Assembly (NCBI GenBank): GCA_015178975.1
Contig: WHVD01000116.1
Location: 210,848-274,847, forward strand
DNA length: 64,000 nucleotides
Direction: 5' to 3'
Origin: Hysterangium stoloniferum
Taxonomy: Eukaryota > Basidiomycota > Agaricomycetes > Hysterangiales > Hysterangiaceae
The position numbers and the translations under genes were made by a program. The notes beneath the pieces are model-generated. The model saw only the letters and a program-made list of their open reading frames with translations, was not told the origin of the DNA and did no database searches. The number at the start of each line of letters is the position of its first letter. The stretch's first letter is position 1. Of the stretch, positions 56,567-64,000 are shown piece after piece.

Positions 56567-56810
56567 TATTCGTCACAACGGTGACATTCGTCACAACGGT
56601 GACATTCGTCACAACGGTGACATTCGTCACAACGGTGACATTCGTCACAACGGTGACATTCGTCACAACGGTGACATTCGTCACAACAGTGACATTCGTC
56701 ACAACAGTGACATTCGTCACAACGGTGACTGTCGTCACAACAAGTGACTGTCGTCACAACGGTGACTGTCGTCACAACGGTGACTGTCGTCACAACAAGT
56801 GACCGTCGTC
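56567..56810. repeat. 18-bp tandem array in the LTR U3 region (about 13 units)
   Basis: The unit is GTGACATTCGTCACAACG. The last four units have GACTGTCGTC in place of GACATTCGTC, and two junctions carry an extra base. Each unit contains TGAC and GTCA in inverted orientation. It lies about 230-470 bp upstream of the TATA box, where an enhancer would sit. Open frames on both strands here are artefacts of the 18-bp period. Confidence 0.95.
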
Positions 56811-57038
56811 ACAAAATGCGACGACTTGTCACAAACGCGACACGTGCGGGAAAATTATGTAATCAGCGCGCGCACGAAATCAGCAACTTCGCGACGCGCG
56901 AGAACATTACATCAGCATATATGCTACAATGGAAAGTAGCAGAAACTCCTGGAATATTCCAGCAGATTCCAGGTAAAATAGCTAAAAATAGGTAAAACAA
57001 GTAGCTAGAACATTCTCCCATGTCTCAGATTTTACTGT

Positions 57039-57047
57039 ATATAAGGA
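57039..57047 (+). promoter_or_regulatory. TATA box of the LTR promoter
   Basis: TATATAAGG, followed by AGCTCTGCTCC; it is the only strong TATA element between the U3 repeat array and the motif family of the R/U5 region. Confidence 0.55.
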
Positions 57048-57124
57048 GCTCTGCTCCACCACTGAAATATAACTTATTTTAACCCATTTACTACACCACA
57101 TCAGTGTGCCACTGCATCAGCAGT

Positions 57125-57375
57125 AATATTCCACCCCTAGTTGGGCTGTTGGATAAATATATATAAACACTTAGTCACCTCTAGTTGAGCTGCTGACCTA
57201 AGCTATCTCAGGATCCCTTTGCCACCTCTAGTTGAGCTTCTGGTAATAATCCTACCCCCTTGTCACCTCTAGTTGAGCTTCTGACAAACAACTTGTTCCC
57301 CTTTTGCCACCTCTTAGTTGAGTAGCTGGCTATCCTTTATTACTAATCCACCTCTAGTTGAGTTGTTGGTTATCA
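57125..57375 (+). repeat. Spaced motif family CACCTCTAGTTGAGCT, six copies in the transcribed part of the LTR
   Basis: Copies occur at about 57136, 57178, 57221, 57263, 57317 and 57351, each followed by a short variable spacer of roughly 15-40 nt. They are diverged (one has CCCCTAGTTGGGCT) but keep the same strand. They lie downstream of the TATA box, so in the RNA leader. Confidence 0.75.
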
Positions 57376-58245
57376 GTTAAAGTAATAAATATTTTAGGTT
57401 ATATTGAGATTAGAAATACATATATTCTAATTTCTACCCGGTTTTTGGCATAAACAAATACTGAGAATATTCTTGCAGAATCCTTAAGACTACATTAAGA
57501 TCCTGATAAGTTAGTATCACAGTAGACCCTGTAGGTTAGTGTAAATAAAGCATATATTAGCCAAATAGTGTTTTATTCTATATCTAATCTTTTGACCTGT
57601 TTATTAATATTTTTACTGTTTGATAAATAGTATAAAATATATATAAACTAGCTAGAATCGAAGGCGAATCTAGTTTCGGAATCAGTGAATTGTTATTCAT
57701 ATTTTAGTAGTGTTTTTACAGAAAAAGAACAAGCTTGCACAAGCAGCTCTCAAAACCTTCTTTTCGAAGTAGGGTGCATATATTCAAGTAAACTCTTGAC
57801 TTCAGGGGTTCTAAGTCTATTTAGGCTGCCACTGATTAATATCAAATACTTAAATTATTTTACCTTGCAGTGAATTGAGTATTTGCACATTTTGATAGAG
57901 CATTGGACTCCTTTTTCGGAAAATAGTATTAAAATAAGGCTAATACATCACAAATTGGTGGACGCTCTGGGAAATACTGTGATTATCTAGCAGTTTAGTT
58001 TCTTAAGTAGTTTACCGATTGTCAAGGACATTCTTATCTGTTTCATAACACCAACTGTTGGGACTGATTCTCTAATTGAGACAGTCTTTAGTTCTCCAGA
58101 AAAGAACCAGGTAGTCACTCCTGTGCTTCTGGGATTAGGCTATTGCAGCTGACAACTGAGTGTTAAATAAATTAGCTTTTAGTTTACAATAGTTACATTT
58201 TAAAACAAACAAAAAAACTTACTTACATCCAACTCCTATCCATCA

Positions 58246-60651
58246 ATGTTGTCTACACCAACTCTTAAAGCAGAAATGGCTCAAGAACTATCTTCCATAA
58301 CAGAACAAGTTTCTGAAAGGGATGAAAGGTTCTTGAATGTTACTATACCTGCTTCACCAATTCAGCGTTTCAGTTTTGAACCAGTAAAAGAAGTTACTGA
58401 CAGGGAGGATATAGCTAAAGACAAGACTTATTTGTATCCTGGTACTGTCAGATTGAGAAGAACTTATGATGGTGATCCAAGAATGAATCACCGCCGAGAT
58501 ATTATGTTGGCATTAGCCATGTCAGAATTTCCAAATGAGGAAAGAGTGAACTTAGCGTATCTACCTCGTTATGCTGAAAAGTTCTTTCAGCCACTACTGG
58601 ATGCATTAGAAGACTTGTTAGTTGGAACACCAACTACTAGTGATTCTAGTGACTTAATTGGATATTACTTAGATCCAATTAAGTTTGAAAACTTCACTCA
58701 TATGTTAGAAAGGCATTTGGTCAGATCAATACCTATTCTAAATAAAAATAAAGATTGGATTCCTAGTATGCCTAGTTGGGGATCTGACAACAATCCACTC
58801 ATAGCATGGAATGCTAATGATTTTGAAATAATATCTGTTTTGTATAGAGAAGAAGTTGAAAACTTGTTAGCTTATTTCTATGATCATAAGACAATGATGC
58901 CATCAGAAAAGAAAGAAAAAGAAGTGAAGTCACCTTCAAGAGGCCCTAGCCCTACAGTCGAGTTTGAGGGGATGGAAACTTCAACACCAGCTCATCCTAG
59001 TGAGATTAGGACAGGCCAACCAAAAGAAGAAACAATAAAGCCACCTCATGAGGAGCATGGCTTTGAGTCTGTAAGAAGAAGACTAGCAGAAGTAAAGATT
59101 GAGCCAAGAATTACTTCTAAAAGATCACCTTATCAAGAACATCCAATACATCTGACTGAATCACGCCGATTATCTGATATCTTTGAAGATAATAAGCAGT
59201 ACTTAGGGAAAAAGTCAAGAGCCTATAACTTACCAAAGCCAAGTTCAATTCCTAAGTACACTAAAGCTAGTTTTCCACCTGATGAGCCATCATCTGATAG
59301 TGACTATGGTCCACCACATTCACCTAGTCCTCACCCAAAGCTTGGGCCAACCTTGAGACGTCATCAGAGGGGATTACCTAGTGAAAAGAGTCAGAAAATA
59401 AGATCAGGAAGTCCTCAGCCCCCTGGAGATCCAGGAAGTAGTGATAGCTCACCTGAGGATAAATCCCATAGACCTAAGGGTATTAGGAGATTGTCAGAAT
59501 TATCTAGGGCTAAACAAGAAGACAAAGGAGCTCACTTTGATCTTAAGTTGAAGTCTGATGTTGTACCCAAATGGGATGGTGATCCTGACACACTTGCAAA
59601 ATGGGTTTTGAAGATAAACAACTTATCAGAGCGTAGTACAAGCATATATAACCAGCTAGGAGAAGTTGTACCTACTAGACTTGAGAAGGATGCAGATTTA
59701 TGGTTCTGGTCTTTACCAAGTAGCTATAGAAGAGAAGCAATGCAGAATTGGGGTACACTTAGAGATGTAGTATGCACATACTATATGAACCGAGCCTGGC
59801 TTGACAGACAAAAAAGCCGAGCGAACAGAGCATACTACAGAGAAGCTGGATATACAACAGAATCACCAAGCAATTACTATATCAGAAAATCCGAATTACT
59901 TAGTCTAGTGTATAGCATGAGTGATTCAGAAGTTATGATGGAAGTAATGAATGGAGCACCTAAATTCTGGACAACTATCTTAGATGTACACCGTTGCAAG
60001 GACTTAGTAGACTTTGCAGCAGCAATTAAATATCATGAAGAAGCATTGGAGCATACTCCATTCCCAAGTCATGATAATGTACTAGATAGAAGAGTAAGGC
60101 AGCTTGAACAAATGATGCGTGATGCACCAAGGACTACTAGATCTAATCTACCAGGTCCTGATCAAGGTTCAAGCAAGAGGAATTTCTTCCGGTCTGCCAG
60201 AACTAACCTTATTGGTGCTTCACCTACTATAGGCAAGCCTCAATTCCCTCGGGATGATGGAACAATTTCCAAAGGGTCTACTCCTGAAAGTAAAGGAGCT
60301 AGACCATGTAGACATTGTGGTAGTCCTAAGCATTGGGATAATGAGTGCAAATATTCTAGAAAGGGTTCTAGAAATGCCAAGGCAAATTTAATTGTCCATA
60401 ATGAAGAGTATATTAAGGCCATGGAAGAATACGAAGAAGCCTATCTAAATACTAGTTCAGAAGATGAAAATCCCCCTCAAAATGATTCTAATAAAGACTT
60501 GATAAGTTTAGAATCATCAGATAGTTTAAAGGAGGAGGAAAAACCGGATTTTCATAAGGCCCTTCAGCTGAATGCTGTAATGGATTTGGAGTGTGGCTCA
60601 GATACTTTGAAAATGAAGCCAGTCTTCTCTGAGGGGATCCCTAGATTCTAA
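58246..60651 (+). CDS. Gag polyprotein (801 aa, intact)
   Basis: An uninterrupted ORF 0.3 kb after the primer site. Residues 1-230 are a conserved-looking N-terminal domain of unknown type and 230-430 are Ser/Pro-rich and basic. About 435-600 is a capsid-like region (WDGDPDTLAKWVLKINNLSE, ADLWFWSLPSSYRREAM, LLSLVYSMSDSEVMMEVM). A CCHC zinc knuckle CRHCGSPKHWDNEC begins near residue 687, and the tail is acidic. The N-terminal extension makes it longer than the Gag of the chromovirus at 27502. I chose the first ATG of the ORF; no competing start precedes it. Codon integrity contrasts with the broken pol, as expected if Gag is used in cis or copying was recent. Confidence 0.85.
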   Translation: MLSTPTLKAEMAQELSSITEQVSERDERFLNVTIPASPIQRFSFEPVKEVTDREDIAKDKTYLYPGTVRLRRTYDGDPRMNHRRDIMLALAMSEFPNEERVNLAYLPRYAEKFFQPLLDALEDLLVGTPTTSDSSDLIGYYLDPIKFENFTHMLERHLVRSIPILNKNKDWIPSMPSWGSDNNPLIAWNANDFEIISVLYREEVENLLAYFYDHKTMMPSEKKEKEVKSPSRGPSPTVEFEGMETSTPAHPSEIRTGQPKEETIKPPHEEHGFESVRRRLAEVKIEPRITSKRSPYQEHPIHLTESRRLSDIFEDNKQYLGKKSRAYNLPKPSSIPKYTKASFPPDEPSSDSDYGPPHSPSPHPKLGPTLRRHQRGLPSEKSQKIRSGSPQPPGDPGSSDSSPEDKSHRPKGIRRLSELSRAKQEDKGAHFDLKLKSDVVPKWDGDPDTLAKWVLKINNLSERSTSIYNQLGEVVPTRLEKDADLWFWSLPSSYRREAMQNWGTLRDVVCTYYMNRAWLDRQKSRANRAYYREAGYTTESPSNYYIRKSELLSLVYSMSDSEVMMEVMNGAPKFWTTILDVHRCKDLVDFAAAIKYHEEALEHTPFPSHDNVLDRRVRQLEQMMRDAPRTTRSNLPGPDQGSSKRNFFRSARTNLIGASPTIGKPQFPRDDGTISKGSTPESKGARPCRHCGSPKHWDNECKYSRKGSRNAKANLIVHNEEYIKAMEEYEEAYLNTSSEDENPPQNDSNKDLISLESSDSLKEEEKPDFHKALQLNAVMDLECGSDTLKMKPVFSEGIPRF

Positions 60652-60724
60652 TGAATCTCTGAGCAAGTTAGAAGCCAGACAGACCTTTGAAAAAAAAGAT
60701 ATATCTCAGAAATTTAGAAATGGC

Positions 60725-61720
60725 ATGTTCAAAACCAGATCTTCTGTTACTCAACTTATTTCTGAGACTAAAAACAACATTTTATCATTAAAAAGGTTAA
60801 TGTCATGCCCACCCGGATGTGCCTTTCTTGGTGCGCAGGCTATGGCTACTAAGGCATGGCTTAATAATTATGGACAAAATCAAATCAGAATAGACTCTGG
60901 AGCAGATATCACCCTGATATCTCAATCAGCATTCAACAAAATAAATAATCCACTGAAGATAATAACTGGACAAAAGATCAATTTAATTCAAATAACAGGA
61001 TCTTCTACCATATCAGGATTTGTATCAGTACCAATATATTTTGATACAAATGAAGGACCTGTAGAATTAAAGATTGAAACTTATGTAGTTGAAGGAATGA
61101 CTACTCCATTTATTTTGGGAAATGACTTTGCTGATCAATATGCTCTGTCTATTATGAGAAATAAGGAGGGAGCTGAATTGATATTTAGTTTCTGTGATAG
61201 GAAATTAGAAGTTGAAAACTTAATCAGATCAAGGATTTCAAGATCAATGTTAAAGTATGGAAGAACATATTATATATGTCAAAAGTCCAAAGTAAAGGGA
61301 AATGTCCCTGTAGGATCTTTACAGTCCATTCCAATCTCAACCTGGACATTTAAAATAATAACAATGGACTTCACTCCAAAATTGCCAAAAAGCCAGGGTT
61401 ATGATAACATATTAGTAATTGTTGATAACTTAACTAAATATGAAATTATCATACCCAATAGAATCACTGACATTAAGGAGTACATTGGCAATTTATTGTT
61501 AAAACATATAATAATATACTATAACTTCCTAAGTCAAATCACTTCAAATTGGTACAGGAAATGGACCGGGATATTTTGGAGAGCAATCTGTGCTCGATTA
61601 GGAATAAAGAAAGCGCTTACCACGGCCTATTACCCACAAACTGACTGCCGAACAGAGAAAATCAAGCGAATTCTCACAAGGGTACTTAGAGCTTATATAG
61701 AGTCAAAAGGAAACTATTGA
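60725..61720 (+). CDS. Protease-integrase ORF lacking RT and RNase H
   Basis: 331 residues. The aspartic protease motif is IDSGADITL at residues 56-64, followed by the flap region and ILGNDFADQYAL. At about residue 175 the sequence jumps to the end of the integrase zinc domain (YYICQKSK) and then the catalytic core. MDFTPKLP keeps the first Asp. The second, expected in a TSDxG context, is Asn in ITSNWYRKW. The Glu is present in CRTEKI. The frame is kept across the deletion, which removed RT, RNase H and the His pair of the zinc domain. The protease could be active; the integrase should not be. It starts 73 bp after gag in another frame. Confidence 0.8.
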   Translation: MFKTRSSVTQLISETKNNILSLKRLMSCPPGCAFLGAQAMATKAWLNNYGQNQIRIDSGADITLISQSAFNKINNPLKIITGQKINLIQITGSSTISGFVSVPIYFDTNEGPVELKIETYVVEGMTTPFILGNDFADQYALSIMRNKEGAELIFSFCDRKLEVENLIRSRISRSMLKYGRTYYICQKSKVKGNVPVGSLQSIPISTWTFKIITMDFTPKLPKSQGYDNILVIVDNLTKYEIIIPNRITDIKEYIGNLLLKHIIIYYNFLSQITSNWYRKWTGIFWRAICARLGIKKALTTAYYPQTDCRTEKIKRILTRVLRAYIESKGNY

Positions 61721-62560
61721 GTTGTTATTCTAAATAGTTTTTTTATTTGCATTCTATACTAGTAGATATTCTATAACGAAATTCGTCATATGTTTTTTGT
61801 TATTCAACTACCGGCCATTGTCACGGCTTAGTCATCTGCACTTAATGCCGGAAAATATACTAAGCTCTAAAAATGAAGTAATTAGTGATGGAAATATGGA
61901 AACAAATGACTCACGGATGTCAAAAAGATTTTGCGACTCCAATGAGCGAATTGTCGAAGAATCTGAGACAGATCGAAATATAAGCAGAAGGGCGCTTAAT
62001 TTGAGTCATATATGCGGGAAGAAATACAATAATTGAATTCGACTTACATTCAAGCAAGAAATTTAGTACAAATAATTTGGAACTATCTAAATTTATTGCG
62101 GAATGTAAAAAGAAAAGTTCTGAAGTCATTTAAGGAGATACGATGAACTGTTCGCGATTCTAAAGAAAATAAGTTCGTTAGCATATAGACTGCGAATGCC
62201 AGTCTCATACGGCACTCACCTAATTTTGAATATTGCGCATTTAGAATCTTATCGAAACTTACCGAACAATTATGTAAGTCGACCGAGAAAACATTTGAAC
62301 CGGGAAGATTTTAAACAAATGCCTAAATATGAATTTGAGGCAATAATCGACCAAAAGTGGTCGAAATCCCGAAGCGGTCGCAAAAATCTATTATACAAGT
62401 AACATTCATAGAGTACTTACCTAATTCTGATGAATGGTTAACCTGAAAAGTTCGAGAAGATGCGCGAAAGATCTTGAGAGTCTGGAAAATGATACACCGG
62501 GCCAAGAACTATCTAAAACACTAAGCAGTCTCACATATATGCTAGAAGATTCTTTAGTAT
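61721..62560 (+). pseudogene. Decayed integrase C-terminus and chromodomain
   Basis: After a gap with stops, 62160-62270 reads ILKKISSLAYRLRMPVSYG and LNIAHLESYRNLP, the usual C-terminal box of gypsy integrases. Then YEFEAIIDQKWSK (about 62330), and in the next frame LLYKVTFIEYLPNSDEWL, form a chromodomain-like fold to about 62450. Frame shifts and stops separate the parts. The open frame 61797-62036 in between is not recognisable. Confidence 0.6.
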
Positions 62561-62675
62561 TCTTTATAATGACATCATAAAACATGAAAACAACATAAAA
62601 GGAACTCAAAAACACGAAAAACAAACAATCTAAACCGCATATATGAGCCTTTCGTCTCAGAAAACCTACTAAAAA

Positions 62676-63742
62676 ATGGTGTTTATCCCTTTCCCTACCC
62701 GTTTTGACTATGCTCTTGATTGGAGCTCATCTATTCCTAAACAACACGACGTAGTTACAGCTCTTACTCAAGAACCGACTAACAACCCGTTCGCGTACCT
62801 TCCTCGAGATGAGGATTGGGGGCACGTTACTGTAAACAGTCATTTTTATGATTTTCTTGATCCCAAGATTATTGACCGGCTATGGCTTATGCATCTCGAA
62901 AATATAAAGGAGGTTTGTGTAGCCGCTAACGGTCATGATGACTACGTTATAGGAGATATCAAAAGTTGTAACATTTCTTTAAAACATTTATTGGAAATTC
63001 GTATGATTGCTCCCACGTTTGGGCCTATCTCGTCCCTCGTTCACAATCCACTCCACATTTCTGGAATTAAAGAAGATATATTACAAGAATACAATTCTTT
63101 TCAGCAAAGAGGATTACAACTAGTTGCCTGGATCGAGGAGGCGAAGAACCGTTCTCAAGATTTCGAACACGTCGAAAGTTGGAATTGGCCCAAAGATCCA
63201 CAACCGCCTTTGCCTTATGTCCTACGCCCGTATTGGGAGTTGAATCGACAAGAGCGTCCTGAAACATGGACCTTTGAAGATGTTTGGGGTATGCATAAAC
63301 CGGTCATAATCCCACAGCCCCTGGGTATGTTCTATTATTTTTGACTTATATGCGCATTTTTTCCTTATATATGCGCAATAGAACGTCTCAATATTATGAA
63401 CAAGGCTTTGAAAAAGTTGTATAAGGATGCAAAAGAAGGTATATCGTTGTATTTAAAGCCTAAACAATGTTTCTTATTATTTTTAAAGTCGGGAACTTCA
63501 AAGCTTCAAACGAAAAATCCATTAATTCCCCCTTCGACTTCTCTTTCGAAATGAAGCATCCCGACAGTAAGGATATAAGATCCAAATCTTCTCAATATTT
63601 GATCGACTACAACAAGGAAGCATCACGCCGACTCTAGTTCCGGATCTGAGAATCTCCCAATCCTTATTGATGTCTCAGACGATTCTGAGAACTACGAAAT
63701 GCAAGGAGATTCTAGCGACAGTATTTTTGGAAATGACATCTG
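62676..63742 (+). CDS. Accessory gene of the right-hand chromovirus, spliced, unknown function
   Basis: It lies between the chromodomain and the 3' LTR, on the sense strand. Exon 1 (62676-63325) encodes 216 residues from MVFIPFPTRFDYAL, with no signal peptide or membrane segment. A 57-nt intron (GTATGT..GCAATAG, 63326-63382) leads to ERLNIMNKALKKLYKDAKE. A second intron (GTATAT..TTTAAAG, about 63440-63488) leads to VGNFKASNEKSINSPFDFSF and on to KEASRRL with a stop near 63639. In the next frame an acidic tail (IDVSDDSENYEMQGDSSDS) runs to a stop at 63742, so one base change near 63630 probably truncates the original product. I recognise no domain. It is not similar to the antisense proteins of the other two chromoviruses. 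Confidence 0.5.
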
Positions 63743-63746
63743 AATC

Positions 63747-63764
63747 AAAAAAGAGAGGGGATTT
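63747..63764 (+). promoter_or_regulatory. Polypurine tract of the right-hand chromovirus
   Basis: AAAAAAGAGAGGGGATTT directly precedes the 3' LTR. Confidence 0.75.
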
Positions 63765-64000
63765 TGTTATGTATTTCTAAGTTTTTTCCAATTTTTTTAA
63801 ACAATTTCCCCTAACAAATTGCGAAAACAAATATTCAAATGTAATTATATTGCGACGATTAAATTGTACAATATTTGTTTGATTTATCCTGAATTTATAC
63901 AATTTATTTTGTATTTTTATCTAATAAATTGAGCAAGTAATTGAATTTCTACTTTTTATTCTTTTTTGATTAATATGTCGGCGACTCAGCGCTTATTCAC
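63765..64000 (+). repeat. 3' LTR, first 236 bp (continues beyond the window)
   Basis: Starts TGTTATGTATTTC and matches 56120-56354 with a single one-base indel in a T-run. Confidence 0.95.

Larger units (their letters stand above)
56120..57952 (+). repeat. 5' LTR (about 1.83 kb) of the right-hand chromovirus
   Basis: It starts TGTTATGTATTTC. The end at CATCACA is set by the canonical CA before a primer-site-like TTGGTGGACGCTCTGGG (57955 on) and could be off by a few bases. It contains an 18-bp repeat array, a TATATAAGG box at 57039-57047 and, downstream of that, a family of CACCTCTAGTTGAG motifs. Confidence 0.75.
56120..64000 (+). mobile_element. Long-LTR chromovirus with RT deleted; 3' LTR runs off the window
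   Basis: The 5' LTR is 56120-57952, and the visible 236 bp of the 3' LTR (63765-64000) match it except for one T in a T-run. Inside are an intact gag, a protease-integrase ORF with no RT or RNase H, decayed integrase C-terminus and chromodomain, a spliced accessory gene, and a polypurine tract. GCACC (56115-56119) precedes the element; the duplicate on the right lies outside the window. Confidence 0.88.

Noticed and set aside
56493-56802. Long open frames on both strands (VTFVTT and CDECHR repeats)
   Set aside because: They are produced by the 18-bp period of the LTR array, which keeps every frame open; there is no start context or non-repeat coding sequence.
56567-57375. CRISPR-like regular repeats
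   Set aside because: The 18-bp units are contiguous without unique spacers, and the CACCTCTAGTTGAG motifs are diverged; both lie inside an LTR of a eukaryotic retroelement.

Overview
The window reads as a repeat-dense, gene-poor stretch of a filamentous fungal nuclear genome, most likely an agaricomycete (Basidiomycota). I base this on 47-61 nt GT..AG introns in several gene models, several chromodomain-bearing Ty3/gypsy elements (chromoviruses), a Mutator-like transposase with a Cys/His zinc region fused to a ubiquitin-protease-like tail (a layout I associate with Agaricomycetes), and old copies that look depleted of CpG. I see no rRNA gene, no CRISPR and nothing bacterial. Almost everything recognisable is a transposable element or a broken gene, and elements sit inside other elements.

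Left part (1-15.6 kb): the N-terminal half of a Mutator-like gene runs off the left edge (minus strand). It is followed by a truncated Ty1/copia element, an array of 20-bp repeats, and a GC-rich HMG-box gene fragment lying between short inverted repeats. A 0.77-kb sequence occurs twice in direct orientation (5389-6163 and 12627-13406). Between its copies lie a degenerate intron-bearing gene (6440-8711) and one arm (8757-11815) of a roughly 3-kb inverted duplication; the other arm is at 42815-46680. Both arms carry a copia remnant and a MITE-like element.

Middle part (15.6-39.6 kb): a tRNA-like sequence, two solo LTRs of one family (17202-18040, 19201-19959), a 3.7-kb internally deleted gypsy derivative (20524-24197), and a Tc1/mariner element (24693-26283) inserted in an LTR remnant. 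A 7.6-kb chromovirus (27502-35120, 544-bp LTRs, perfect AAATC target duplication) is inserted into the reverse transcriptase of an older, oppositely oriented gypsy fragment. Next to that lies the 3' half of another chromovirus (36069-39615). Both chromoviruses carry, between integrase and the 3' LTR, an antisense gene with a six-cysteine cluster and an intron at the same place. This is the observation I would follow first.

Right part (39.6-64 kb): a Mutator-like gene (39651-42559); the second inverted arm, interrupted by a solo LTR; and a second copy of the segment found at 1305-1787, now interrupted by a miniature LTR element (47045-47915) and a solo LTR (47961-48227), both with perfect target duplications. 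Then come an unrecognised decayed coding region (48.4-50.6 kb), a three-exon C2H2 zinc-finger gene whose last exon is repeated as a 0.64-kb inverted repeat (51537-52866), and A/C-rich low-complexity DNA. The window ends in a long-LTR chromovirus (56120 to beyond the edge). Its two LTR copies are almost identical where both are visible, but it has lost reverse transcriptase and carries an extra spliced gene before the 3' LTR. All gene calls come from reading translations by eye; no database search was possible.
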